A DNA stretch of 27,646 nucleotides from Fusobacteriaceae bacterium (GCA_016938425.1 JAFGUR010000281.1:1-27646), one strand, 5' to 3'. Positions 8,011 through 16,236 are shown, counted from the stretch's first letter. Program-made: numbers and translations. Notes: generated by a model not told the origin, from the sequence alone.

Positions 8011-9327
8011 ATGAAACCAATTGTTGCCATTGTAGGAAGACCAAATGTTGGGAAATCAACACTTTTTAATAAATTAGTTGGAGAAAGAGCTGCAATAGTA
8101 GATAACCAGCCAGGAGTAACCAGAGATAGGCTTTATAGAGAAACAGAATGGAGTGGAACGGAATTTGTTCTAGTTGATACTGGAGGTTTAGAGCCAAGAA
8201 ACAATGAATTTATGATGTCTAATATAAAAAAACAAGCAGAAGTTGCCATGCTTGAAGCTAGTGTTATTATATTTTTAGTTGAAGCTAAAGCTGGAATTAC
8301 AGCTTTAGATGAAGAAATAGCAACTATACTTAGAAGGAAAAATAAACCGGTAATAGTTGTTGTAAATAAAGTTGATAATTTGCAAAAACAAAATGATGAT
8401 TTATATGAGTTTTGGGGATTAGGATTTGATGATATGATTCCTGTATCTGCTGAACATAAAATTAATTTGGGAGATATGCTTGATTCTGTAATTGGACATA
8501 TTGAAAAATTAGAGATTCCTGAAGAGGAAGATGGATTAAAACTTGCTATTATTGGAAGACCCAATGCAGGAAAATCTTCTTTAACAAATAGGTTATGTGG
8601 AGCAGAAAGAGTAATTGTAAGTGATATAGCAGGAACAACAAGAGATGCTATTGATACTTCATTTGAATATAATGATGAAAAATATGTAATTATAGACACT
8701 GCTGGAATTAGAAGAAAGTCAAAAATAGAAGAAGATTTAGAATATTATTCAGTTTTAAGAGCTATGAAATCAATAAATAGAGCTGATGTTGCTGTAATGA
8801 TGTTAGATGCAGTAGAAGGTTTAACAGACCAAGATAAAAGAATTGTTGGAATGGCACATGAAAATAAAAAACCAACAATTATCTGTGTAAATAAATGGGA
8901 TTTAGTTGAAAAAGATGGAAAAACTTTAAAAACTTTTGAAGAAGAGTTAAGAGCAGAATTACCATTCTTATCATATGCCCCAATTATATTTATTTCAGCG
9001 TTAACAGGTCAAAGAGTTTTAAAAATACTAGAAACAGCTAAGTATATTTATGATGAATATACAAAAAGAATATCTACAGGACTTCTTAATACAGTGCTTA
9101 AAGATGCTATTGCAGTTAATGAAGCACCCACAAGAAAAGGAAGAGCAATTAAAATTAATTATGCAACACAAATTTCATCAGCTCCTCCAAGATTTGCGTT
9201 ATTCTGTAACCATCCAGACTTATTACATTTTTCATATATTAGATATATTGAAAATAAATTTAGAGAAGCCTTTGGTTTTGATGGGTGTCCTATAGAGATA
9301 GTTGTTAACAAAAAAAATGATGAATAA
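8011..9327 (+). CDS. der: Ribosome biogenesis GTPase Der (EngA)
   Basis: Essential double GTPase that helps mature the 50S ribosomal subunit; 438 aa, the usual length. The first G domain has the P-loop GRPNVGKST at 9-17, DTGG at 57-60 and NKVD at 119-122. The second has GRPNAGKSS at 182-190, DTAG at 229-232 and NKWD near 294. The C-terminal ~90 residues are the KH-like RNA-binding domain. Two tandem G domains plus KH are unique to Der. An AAGGAGG ribosome binding site precedes the ATG. The gene follows the radical SAM gene by 22 bp and ends in a terminator. Confidence 0.98.
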   Translation: MKPIVAIVGRPNVGKSTLFNKLVGERAAIVDNQPGVTRDRLYRETEWSGTEFVLVDTGGLEPRNNEFMMSNIKKQAEVAMLEASVIIFLVEAKAGITALDEEIATILRRKNKPVIVVVNKVDNLQKQNDDLYEFWGLGFDDMIPVSAEHKINLGDMLDSVIGHIEKLEIPEEEDGLKLAIIGRPNAGKSSLTNRLCGAERVIVSDIAGTTRDAIDTSFEYNDEKYVIIDTAGIRRKSKIEEDLEYYSVLRAMKSINRADVAVMMLDAVEGLTDQDKRIVGMAHENKKPTIICVNKWDLVEKDGKTLKTFEEELRAELPFLSYAPIIFISALTGQRVLKILETAKYIYDEYTKRISTGLLNTVLKDAIAVNEAPTRKGRAIKINYATQISSAPPRFALFCNHPDLLHFSYIRYIENKFREAFGFDGCPIEIVVNKKNDE

Positions 9328-9335
9328 CAGATTAG

Positions 9336-9363
9336 AAGGGCAAATATTTATTTTGCCCTTTTT
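9336..9363 (+). terminator. Rho-independent terminator after der
   Basis: A 9-bp perfect stem (AAGGGCAAA at 9336-9344, TTTGCCCTT at 9352-9360) with a 7-base loop and a T run, 8 bases after the der stop. Confidence 0.85.
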
Positions 9364-9385
9364 CAAATAAGGAAGGTGTTTGTAA

Positions 9386-10288
9386 TTGAATAAAAAATAT
9401 ATAGGTGGAATGTATCTTTCTTTAGCTTCTAGTATTTGGGGTGGAACTTTCGTTGTAAGTAAATACATTTTAAACTATATTCCACCCTTAACACTAATAA
9501 CGTTAAGATATATTTTAGCAGTACTTGCATTATTTATTTTTATAAAGTTTATCTCAAAAGAAAAACTCAAAAAAATTACAAAAAAAGATGGATTTTTATT
9601 CTTATTAATTGGATTTATAGGGTATTTTTTATCAATTAGCTTACAATTCTTAGGAACTAAGTTAACAGATGCACATACTGGCTCTGTTTTAACAGCATCA
9701 ACTCCTGCATTTACAATAATTTTTGCCAAATTAATTTTGAAAGAAAAAATTACTTTAAAAAAATTCATATCATTGTTGATTGCAAGTATAGGAGTTTTAG
9801 TAGTTATTGGTTATAATGGAAGTAATGGGTTTAATTTCTTAGGTGATTTAGCTTTAATAGGGGCTGCAATTACTTGGGCATTACTATCAGTCCTTGTAAA
9901 AATTGCAAGTAAAAATAACTCATCATTAATAGTTACAGCCTATGCTATTTTTATAGGTCTATTTTTTACTATACCATTTACAATATTTGAATTAAAAAGC
10001 ACGCCAATAACTCATATTAATTTAAGTATTATTTTGGGGGTAATATATATAGGAGTTATATCAACAGCAATTGCTTTCTTTTTATGGAATAAAGGTCTAG
10101 AAATGGTAGACACTGGAATAGGCTCACTATTTTTCTTTTTTCAGCCTTTAGTGGGGAGTTTTTTAGGATGGTTTTTGTTAAATGAAAAATTAGGGATGAA
10201 TTTTTTTATAGGAGGAGTTTTAATATTATCAAGTATATTTGTAGTTAGTTATGAAAAAACTCCCGAATTAATTGAGGTAAAAGAATAG
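9386..10288 (+). CDS. EamA family (DMT) transporter
   Basis: Inner-membrane transporter of the drug/metabolite superfamily; 300 aa with about ten hydrophobic helices arranged as two EamA repeats. The N-terminal SSIWGGTFVVSKY and the later VISTAIAFFLWNKGLEM and FFFFQPLVGSFLGW segments are typical of the family. Members export amino acids, nucleobases or other metabolites; the substrate here is not predictable. The start is TTG at 9386, because GGAAGGTG lies 7 bases upstream and no ATG in frame is better placed. It sits between two terminators and so probably has its own promoter in the short gap after der, which I could not define. Confidence 0.92.
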   Translation: MNKKYIGGMYLSLASSIWGGTFVVSKYILNYIPPLTLITLRYILAVLALFIFIKFISKEKLKKITKKDGFLFLLIGFIGYFLSISLQFLGTKLTDAHTGSVLTASTPAFTIIFAKLILKEKITLKKFISLLIASIGVLVVIGYNGSNGFNFLGDLALIGAAITWALLSVLVKIASKNNSSLIVTAYAIFIGLFFTIPFTIFELKSTPITHINLSIILGVIYIGVISTAIAFFLWNKGLEMVDTGIGSLFFFFQPLVGSFLGWFLLNEKLGMNFFIGGVLILSSIFVVSYEKTPELIEVKE

Positions 10289-10296
10289 ATAAATTT

Positions 10297-10329
10297 AAAA
10301 ATCAGATAAATTATCCATCTGATTTTTTT
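10297..10329 (+). terminator. Rho-independent terminator after the EamA gene
   Basis: An 11-bp stem (AAAAATCAGAT at 10297-10307, ATCTGATTTTT at 10317-10327) with a T run. The next promoter core starts 2 bases later. Confidence 0.85.
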
Positions 10330-10330
10330 A

Positions 10331-10341
10331 TATGATATAAT
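10331..10341 (+). promoter_or_regulatory. Extended -10 promoter core for the 226-aa secreted protein
   Basis: TATGATATAAT: perfect TATAAT with TG one base upstream, 29 bases before the start codon and butted against the preceding terminator. It is identical to the minus-strand core at 18187-18197. Confidence 0.6.
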
Positions 10342-10369
10342 TGAAAAAAATAATGGAGGGGAATGAAGT

Positions 10370-11050
10370 ATGAAAAGAATTATTTTATTTATTGTATGTA
10401 TAACTAGTATATTTGCTAAAAATGAAATAAGTATGGATAAAATTTATAGTAAAATTTCAAAGGACTATCCAAAATATAGAGTAGAATTTTTTGAAGTAGA
10501 TAATGAATTGAAAGCTTTAGTATTAGATGAAGAGAATATAATACATGGTATTATGGATACTTATTCAAAATCAACTGAAATAATAGAAAGTTTTTTATAT
10601 GATGTATCAGGGGATGGAATAGAAGAAATTATTGTAGTAACCAGAACCAAATTGAAAAATAGCATATTTATATATGGAGTAGAGGATATAAAATCTTCTA
10701 GTTTTTTTAGTGATGATATGTATTTTTTTAGATATAAAGAATTAGAGAAAATATTAAATAAAAAAATAGAAAAGTATAATAAGAATAACTTAGAAAAAGA
10801 ATTAGAAAGTAATTTACCATTAGAAGAGGGGGAAATAGCAAATTTAAGAGAAAAGTATTTTGATTTTAATGGAAAAAAAATTGACATAATCACAAAAAAA
10901 GAAATTATTTACTATGATATGAGTGGTAAAAGATTGAATAATAAGGATAATGCCTTTTCATATATTTTAAAAATTAATGAAAACATTTTTGCTGAGTTCT
11001 ATCTTAATTATTATGGATTTGTTTTAAAAAAAATATATGAAGGTAATTGA
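10370..11050 (+). CDS. Hypothetical secreted protein, 226 aa
   Basis: Not a family I recognise. Residues 1-16 form a signal peptide (hydrophobic core, SIFA before a likely cleavage at 16/17), so the protein is probably periplasmic or exported. A short acidic loop, DVSGDGIEE (78-86), matches the D-x-S-x-D-G-x-x-E calcium-binding pattern common in FG-GAP/VCBS-type secreted proteins, and is followed by a beta-like IIVVTRTK. The remainder is Lys/Glu/Asn-rich with no Cys after the signal peptide. GGAGGGG (10355-10361) lies 8 bases before the ATG. It is a single-gene unit with its own promoter core, followed by the ~240-bp dispersed repeat. The calcium idea is inference from one motif. Confidence 0.8.
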   Translation: MKRIILFIVCITSIFAKNEISMDKIYSKISKDYPKYRVEFFEVDNELKALVLDEENIIHGIMDTYSKSTEIIESFLYDVSGDGIEEIIVVTRTKLKNSIFIYGVEDIKSSSFFSDDMYFFRYKELEKILNKKIEKYNKNNLEKELESNLPLEEGEIANLREKYFDFNGKKIDIITKKEIIYYDMSGKRLNNKDNAFSYILKINENIFAEFYLNYYGFVLKKIYEGN

Positions 11051-11112
11051 AATATTATTGAAAGTAGCGGGAAATATGAATAAAATATAGAATTTTAAAT
11101 TACTAGATATAG
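11051..11112. other. Left flank of dispersed-repeat copy A
   Basis: Short AT-rich gap with no terminator after the 226-aa gene. It contains the 11-mer TATAGAATTTT (11086-11096), which also brackets the other repeat copy, and the octamer AGATATAG (11105-11112), which recurs just beyond this copy. Confidence 0.4.
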
Positions 11113-11350
11113 TTAGTTGCAAAACTAAAAAATTATTTGTACATAGTTAAAAATAATATAAATATTATTTTTATTGATTTTAATGAGACTTAGGCTTTTA
11201 AGCCTTTAGTCGAATTATGGAGTGGAGAGGACGGAGTCCTTGCCGTGGGCTTGGGCTCTGTCCCGACTTCCCTCTCTTTTCCCACCTTAGATAAAAAACG
11301 TAGTTTTTTATGCAAGTAAAATAAAGGTGTTGGAATTTTGCAACAAACTA
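11113..11350. mobile_element. Dispersed ~240-bp MITE-like repeat, copy A
   Basis: Closely matches 16237-16473 in the same orientation, nearly base for base over the outer ~100 bp left and ~60 bp right, diverging in a GC-richer middle. The ends are imperfect inverted repeats: TAGTTAGTTGCAAAA on the left and the reverse complement TAGTTTGTTGCAAAA on the right. Flanking octamers AGATATAG (11105-11112 and 11351-11358) look like a target duplication. Inside are a hairpin around AGGCTT..AAGCCT (about 11188-11212), a GTGG/GAGAGG segment able to pair with CCTCTC/CCAC, and an AAAAAAC-GTA-GTTTTTT hairpin at 11291-11311. There is no coding capacity. It could instead be a structured RNA element, but the terminal repeats favour transposition. 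Confidence 0.7.
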
Positions 11351-11439
11351 AGATATAGCATATGATAGGAGTAATTAATTACTTTTTACAGATAATTTAT
11401 TAAAAATTTACAAATTTTGTGTAGAATATATAAAATGTT

Positions 11440-11468
11440 TTGAAATTAGAAAAAAAATGATGTATTAT
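11440..11468 (+). promoter_or_regulatory. Sigma-70-type promoter of the 5'-nucleotidase gene
   Basis: TTGAAA (11440-11445), a 17-base spacer, and TATTAT (11463-11468), 34 bases before the start codon. The ribosome binding site GGAAGGAG is at 11489-11496. Confidence 0.7.
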
Positions 11469-11502
11469 TTATAGTAGGAATAAAAAATGGAAGGAGTAAT
11501 AT

Positions 11503-13047
11503 ATGAAAAAAATAACAAAAGTAGCGATTATTTTAGCAGCAATCTCTTTAGTTTCTTGTTCGTCATTAGAAAAAAATCATCATCACAAGGAAACAACTGA
11601 ACTGGTAATTTTACATGCAAATGATACTCATGGAAGAATTTTAGAAGGTTCAAGTGATGGAATGGGTTATGGAAAAATTGATTCTATAGTAGAAGATTAT
11701 GAATCAAAGTACAAAAATGTTTTATATTTAGATGCAGGGGATACTCTTCATGGAACAGTTATGGCTTCTTTAGATAAAGGAGAATCTATGGTTAAAGTGT
11801 TAAATGAGGCTGGAGTAGATGCAATGGTTCCTGGGAATCATGATTTTAACTATGGAATTGAAAGATTAAAAGTATTAACAAAAGAAATGAAATTTCCTGT
11901 ATTAGCAGCAAATGTTGTAAAAAAAGGAATTTTTGGAGATAAATTGATATTTGATGATTATGTTATTAAAGATATAGATGGCTATAAAGTAGGGATATTT
12001 GGGATATCTACTCCAGAAACTTTATTTAAAACAAGTCCTAAAAATATTGAGGGAGTTAAATTTTTAGATCCAGTAAAAACTTCTGAAAAAATGGTTAAAA
12101 AATTAAAAGCCAAAAAAGTTGACTATATTATTGCCTTAGTTCATTTAGGATTAGATGAATCAACACTTCCAGAAAATAGGTCAGATAATTTGGCAAAACT
12201 CGTACCAGGGATAGATTTAGTAATAGATGGTCATAGTCATACTGAATTAAAAAATGGATTATCAGTAAATAATAATTATGTTGTTCAAACAGGAGAATAT
12301 GATAAAAATTTTGGTAAAGTAATAGTAACTTTAAATCCAGATGGAACAGAAAAAGAAGATATTAGTTTAATTAGTAAAGAATATGCTAAGGCAAACTATA
12401 AAGATGACGAAGATATGGTAAAATTAGTAAAAGAAATTCAAACAGAACAAGGAAAAATAACAAGTGAACTTGTAGGAAAAACTGATATAAAATTAGTTGG
12501 AGATAGAGAAGTTGTAAGAACTGGAGAAAGTAATCTAGCAGATTATTTAACAGACGCAATTTTATGGAGAACAAAAGCAGATATAGCTCTTACAAATGGT
12601 GGTGGAATAAGAAGTTCAATTAATGCAGGAGAAATAAAAAAAGGTGACGTTATTCAAGTATTACCTTTTGGAAACTATGTAATTGTTAAAGAGTTAACAG
12701 GAGAAGATGTTTTAAAAGCTCTAGAAAACGGAGTTTCAGGATATCCAGCACAACTTGGTGGGTTTGCTCAAGTAGCAGGGTTAAAATATACTTTTGATCC
12801 AAGTAAACCAATTGGAAGTAGAATAGTAGATGTTACTATGTCTACTGGAGAAAAATTAGACTTGAAAAAAACTTACAAAGTAGCAACAAATGATTTTATA
12901 GCAGCAGGTGGCGATTTGTATGTTATGTTTAAAGGAAAGAAAACTGTAGCAAATTATGAAGGGTTAGATGAAATATTAAGTGATTACATAAAAGCTGGAT
13001 TTAAAGCTAAAGATGGATTAGATGGAAGAGTTAATATAGTAAAATAA
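11503..13047 (+). CDS. 5'-nucleotidase lipoprotein (UshA/NT5E type)
   Basis: Extracytoplasmic metallophosphoesterase that releases nucleosides and phosphate from nucleotides (and possibly UDP-sugars); 514 aa. The lipobox LVSC places the lipidated Cys at 19, followed by a His-rich stretch (HHH at 26-28). Metal-site motifs are HANDTHG at 38-44, DAGD at 77-80, GNHD at 111-114, then HLGLD and DGHSHTE near 210-245. The C-terminal 5'-nucleotidase domain has NGGGIRSSINAGEI and NDFIAAGGDLY, both substrate-binding. The two-domain length is typical. It has its own promoter and a terminator, so it is monocistronic. It would salvage purines and phosphate; surface production of adenosine is a known role of such enzymes in oral bacteria. 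Confidence 0.95.
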   Translation: MKKITKVAIILAAISLVSCSSLEKNHHHKETTELVILHANDTHGRILEGSSDGMGYGKIDSIVEDYESKYKNVLYLDAGDTLHGTVMASLDKGESMVKVLNEAGVDAMVPGNHDFNYGIERLKVLTKEMKFPVLAANVVKKGIFGDKLIFDDYVIKDIDGYKVGIFGISTPETLFKTSPKNIEGVKFLDPVKTSEKMVKKLKAKKVDYIIALVHLGLDESTLPENRSDNLAKLVPGIDLVIDGHSHTELKNGLSVNNNYVVQTGEYDKNFGKVIVTLNPDGTEKEDISLISKEYAKANYKDDEDMVKLVKEIQTEQGKITSELVGKTDIKLVGDREVVRTGESNLADYLTDAILWRTKADIALTNGGGIRSSINAGEIKKGDVIQVLPFGNYVIVKELTGEDVLKALENGVSGYPAQLGGFAQVAGLKYTFDPSKPIGSRIVDVTMSTGEKLDLKKTYKVATNDFIAAGGDLYVMFKGKKTVANYEGLDEILSDYIKAGFKAKDGLDGRVNIVK

Positions 13048-13059
13048 ATAATAATCATA

Positions 13060-13090
13060 AAAAGGGCTTGCGTATTGCAAGTTCTTTTTT
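13060..13090 (+). terminator. Rho-independent terminator after the 5'-nucleotidase gene
   Basis: A 12-bp stem with two G-T wobbles (AAAAGGGCTTGC at 13060-13071, GCAAGTTCTTTT at 13077-13088), a 5-base loop and a T run, 12 bases after the stop. Confidence 0.8.
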
Positions 13091-13222
13091 ATTGAAATTT
13101 ACAATTCTTTAGGACTTGTTGAAAATATATAACTACTAATAATAAAAGATTTTGTTGATATTTGAACGAGTAAAAAAACAATGAAAATATTGATAATAAA
13201 AGTTCCTAAGGTATTAAAATCA

Positions 13223-13251
13223 TTGACAAAGACATAAATAAAATATATAAT
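13223..13251 (+). promoter_or_regulatory. Consensus sigma-70 promoter of the ABC importer operon
   Basis: TTGACA (13223-13228) and TATAAT (13246-13251) are both perfect, separated by exactly 17 bases. This is the strongest promoter match in the window. Transcription would start near 13258, giving a leader of about 140 nt. Confidence 0.85.
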
Positions 13252-13257
13252 TAAACC

Positions 13258-13397
13258 AATTAAAGTATACAATTTATAAATAATTGTTATGGAAATTACG
13301 TAGTTTTTAGTAGGATTTAACGAAGAAAGCTTATTAGTTTAAGCAAAAGTAAATTATGTAGAGCTCTAAGGAAGAGCAAAAGTAGGAGGAACGAAGT
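13258..13397 (+). promoter_or_regulatory. Long 5' leader with two similar stem-loops
   Basis: The leader contains two consecutive hairpins with different stems but the same trailing sequence: GCTTA/TAAGC (13329-13344) and GCTCT/AGAGC (13363-13377), each followed directly by AAAAGTA. The second copy of AAAAGTA runs into the AGGAGG ribosome binding site (13384-13389). I find no T-box (no GGTGG-type antiterminator bulge) and no intrinsic terminator. The rest of the 13091-13397 gap holds only the promoter and AT-rich sequence. Confidence 0.5.
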
Positions 13398-14378
13398 ATG
13401 GAAGCAAGAGTTTTAAAAAAGGTGGTATTTTTTGCTTTATTGGCATTATCAATAATAGCATGTGGTAAAAAAGAAGAAACAAAGGGAGAAGAAGCAAAAG
13501 AAACTCCTAAGGAAACAAAGATAAAAATAGGAATTACACAAATAGTAGAACATCCAGCACTTGATGCAGCAAGAAAAGGATTTATGGAAGTTTTGCAAGC
13601 AAGTGAATTTGGAAGTAGAATAGAGTTTGATGAAAAATCAGCTCAAGGAGATATGACTGTTGCACAAAATATAGCAAATGAATTTGTAAGTGGGAAAAAA
13701 GATATGATTTTGGCAGTTGCAACACCTACTGCACAGGCTGCTTATAATGTAACTAAGGACATACCAATTTTAATAACAGCTGTAACTGATCCAGTAAAAG
13801 CAGGCCTTACAGGTTCAAATATTACAGGAACAAGTGATGCAACACCAATTGATAAACAATTTGATTTGTTAAAGAAAATATATCCAAATGCAAAAAAAGT
13901 GGGAATTATTTATAATATAGGAGAACAAAATTCAGAAGTACAAGTAGCACAAGCAGAAGAAATTGCAAAAAAATATGGATTATCTATAGAAAAAGTAGGA
14001 ATAAGTACTGTAAACGAAGTTGCTCAGGCAATAGACGCTTTACTTGCAAAAGTAGATGTTTTATATACTCCTACAGATAATTTAGTAGCTTCTGCAATGC
14101 CTTTAATTTCAGAAAAAAGTCTAGCAGCTAAAAAAGCTGTAATTGGAGCAGAAAAAGGTCAAGTTGAATCTGGAGCATTAGCAACAGAGGGAATTGACTA
14201 TTATGAACTAGGAAAACAAACTGGTCAAATGGCATTGGAAGTATTGAAGGGTGCAAAACCAAATACTTTACCAATAAAAACTCTAGAAAAAACAGAATTA
14301 GTAATAAATACTAAGATCGCTGAAAAATTAGGGTTAACAATTCCAGTTGACTTACTGGATAAGGCAACAAAAATTTAA
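13398..14378 (+). CDS. ABC transporter substrate-binding lipoprotein (TrpX/COG2984-like)
   Basis: Solute receptor of an ABC importer; 326 aa. A lipobox LSIIAC puts the lipidated Cys at 22, followed by a charged linker rich in Lys and Glu. The mature part matches the ABC_sub_bind family by ITQIVEHPALDAARKGF, an early LILAVATPTAQAAYN segment, DIPILITAVTDPVKAGL, and the late TEGIDYYELGKQTGQMALEVL. Genes of this type with the COG4120 permease and COG1101 ATPase are predicted tryptophan or aromatic amino-acid importers in Firmicutes, so aromatic substrates are the best guess. AGGAGG lies 8 bases before the ATG. It is the first gene of a three-gene operon. Confidence 0.93.
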   Translation: MEARVLKKVVFFALLALSIIACGKKEETKGEEAKETPKETKIKIGITQIVEHPALDAARKGFMEVLQASEFGSRIEFDEKSAQGDMTVAQNIANEFVSGKKDMILAVATPTAQAAYNVTKDIPILITAVTDPVKAGLTGSNITGTSDATPIDKQFDLLKKIYPNAKKVGIIYNIGEQNSEVQVAQAEEIAKKYGLSIEKVGISTVNEVAQAIDALLAKVDVLYTPTDNLVASAMPLISEKSLAAKKAVIGAEKGQVESGALATEGIDYYELGKQTGQMALEVLKGAKPNTLPIKTLEKTELVINTKIAEKLGLTIPVDLLDKATKI

Positions 14379-14402
14379 AAATTAAGGAAGAAGGCAAATT
14401 TG

Positions 14403-15398
14403 ATGATACAAGAAACTTTGATGAAATTGATTGAAAGTTTTTCTTCTCTAAAGTTTTGGTTAGGAACTTTAGAGCAAGGATTAATATTTGGGATAATGGT
14501 TTTAGGATTATATATATCTTACAAAATTTTAGATTTTCCAGACATGACTGTTGATGGAGCATTTCCAATGGGAGCAGGAATTGTAGGAAGACTATTATTA
14601 GCAGGATGGCCACCAATTTTATGTCTTGCAATGGCAGCAATTGGAGGAGCATTGGCAGGGTGTGTTACTGGAATATTGCATGTAAAGTTTAAAATAAGAG
14701 ATTTATTGGCAGGAATTCTAGTTATGACAGCCCTATATAGTATAAATCTTAGGATTATGGGGAAATCAAATATTCATTTATTTGGAGTTAATCACCTTTT
14801 TACTTCAAGAAAAGAAGCTTTAATGGCTAAATTGCAAGGGATAAATGCGTCTAGTTCAATTTTATCTTTTGCTGAAGAAAATGGTGATGCTTTAATAAAT
14901 ATTTTTATTATCTTAATAATACTTTTAATAGTTAAAATTTCGTTGGATTTTCTTTTGAAAACAGAATTTGGGTTTGCCCTAAGAGCTTTAGGAGATAATG
15001 ATAAATTAGTAGTTGCTTTAGGAATAAATGAAAAACGTCTTAAAATTATTGGCCTAATTATAGCAAATACCATGGTTGCACTTGCTGGAGGAGTATTGGC
15101 ACAACAACAAGGATTTGCAGATGTTGGGATGGGAACAGGAACAATTGTAGCTGGATTAGCTTCTATTATATTGGGAGAAGGAATATTTAAAAGAATGAAA
15201 GCTATTAAAATGACAACAATAGTTTTAATAGGAAGTATTTTGTATAGATTAACAATTTCAGTTGCTTTGACTTTAGGATTAGAAGCTACAGATTTAAAGT
15301 TAGTAACGTCTGTAATAGTTGTAATAATTCTTATACCTAAAATGGGACTTACTAAGTTGGTAAAAAGAAGAGCAGGTGAAGTAAATGCTAAAAATTAA
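14403..15398 (+). CDS. ABC transporter permease (COG4120, TrpY-like)
   Basis: Integral membrane subunit of the importer, about 331 aa with some eight or more hydrophobic segments. The motif YISYKILDFPDMTVDGAFPMG near the N-terminus and the later EFGFALRALGDNDKLVVALG, which contains the EAA-like loop contacting the ATPase, are typical of the branched-chain amino-acid-type (BPD_transp_2) permeases. I place the start at ATG 14403, where GAAGG has an 8-base spacing; a TTG three bases earlier is possible and changes one residue. It follows the binding protein by about 24 bp and overlaps the ATPase gene by 14 bp, a sign of translational coupling. Confidence 0.92.
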   Translation: MIQETLMKLIESFSSLKFWLGTLEQGLIFGIMVLGLYISYKILDFPDMTVDGAFPMGAGIVGRLLLAGWPPILCLAMAAIGGALAGCVTGILHVKFKIRDLLAGILVMTALYSINLRIMGKSNIHLFGVNHLFTSRKEALMAKLQGINASSSILSFAEENGDALINIFIILIILLIVKISLDFLLKTEFGFALRALGDNDKLVVALGINEKRLKIIGLIIANTMVALAGGVLAQQQGFADVGMGTGTIVAGLASIILGEGIFKRMKAIKMTTIVLIGSILYRLTISVALTLGLEATDLKLVTSVIVVIILIPKMGLTKLVKRRAGEVNAKN

Positions 15399-16173
15399 AG
15401 GTATATCTAAAAAGTTCATAACAATAAGTGGAGAAAAAATAATTTTTGACGGTCTTGATTTGAATATTGGAGAAGGAGATTTTGTAACTATTATAGGAAG
15501 TAATGGAGCAGGTAAATCAACATTAATGAATCTTATAATAGGAAATTTAGAGCCAGAAGCAGGAAGTATTATTGTAGACGATACAGAAATAACTAGAATG
15601 GACGCTCATAAAAGAGCAAGATTTATTTCAAAAGTATATCAAAATCCAACATTTGGAACAGCACCATCAATGACAATAAAAGAGAATTTGGCTATGGCAG
15701 AAAGAAAAGGTAAAACTTTTGGTTTAAGATTTGGTTTGAAAAAAGGTTCTGAACCAAGATATAAAGAGATTTTATCAACTTTAGGCTTAGGTTTAGAAAA
15801 TCAATTGGACACACCAGTAGGTTTATTATCTGGAGGACAAAGACAATGTTTAAGTCTTATAATGGCTACAATGCAAAGACCTAAAATGTTACTTTTAGAC
15901 GAACATACAGCAGCTCTTGATCCAAAAACTCAAATTATGATTATGGAAAAAACTAAAGAAATAGTTGAAAGAGACAAGTTAACAACTCTTATGATAACTC
16001 ATAATTTGCAAGATGCTATTGATTATGGAAATAGACTTATTATGCTTCACAACAAAGAGGTAATATTAGATATTACAGGAGAAGAAAAAAAATCATTAAC
16101 AATAGATAAGCTTTTAAAAGTCTTTCATGATAAAGATAAAAATGCTATATCTGAAACAATGTTATTTCAATAA
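15385..16173 (+). CDS. ABC transporter ATPase (COG1101, TrpZ-like)
   Basis: Nucleotide-binding subunit that powers the importer; 262 aa. Walker A GSNGAGKST at 38-46, Q-loop around 86, signature LSGGQRQ at 148-154, Walker B MLLLDE at 168-173 with catalytic Glu173, and the switch His in THN near 210. The phrase NPTFGTAPSMTIKENLAMA is typical of COG1101 proteins, which pair with COG4120 permeases and COG2984 receptors. The start lies inside the permease gene, with AGGTGAA a few bases upstream. It is the last gene of the operon, and its stop codon overlaps the terminator stem. Confidence 0.95.
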   Translation: MLKIKGISKKFITISGEKIIFDGLDLNIGEGDFVTIIGSNGAGKSTLMNLIIGNLEPEAGSIIVDDTEITRMDAHKRARFISKVYQNPTFGTAPSMTIKENLAMAERKGKTFGLRFGLKKGSEPRYKEILSTLGLGLENQLDTPVGLLSGGQRQCLSLIMATMQRPKMLLLDEHTAALDPKTQIMIMEKTKEIVERDKLTTLMITHNLQDAIDYGNRLIMLHNKEVILDITGEEKKSLTIDKLLKVFHDKDKNAISETMLFQ

Positions 16174-16199
16174 AAAGGTTCAATTTGAACCTTTTTTTC
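16172..16199 (+). terminator. Rho-independent terminator of the ABC operon
   Basis: A stem of up to 12 bp (AAAAAGGTTCAA and TTGAACCTTTTT) with a minimal loop and a T run, beginning inside the ATPase stop codon. Confidence 0.9.
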
Positions 16200-16236
16200 T
16201 TTTCTTAAAATATGGTAAAATAAATTATAGAATTTT

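Noticed and set aside
8133..8699. Minus-strand ORF of 188 codons opposite der
   Set aside because: Der is certain on the plus strand; the antisense frame is Ser/Ile-rich, typical of a shadow of AT-rich coding sequence.
13258..13397. T-box or known riboswitch in the ABC operon leader
   Set aside because: No T-box consensus, no specifier-loop layout, no terminator/antiterminator pair; only the two small hairpins are supported.
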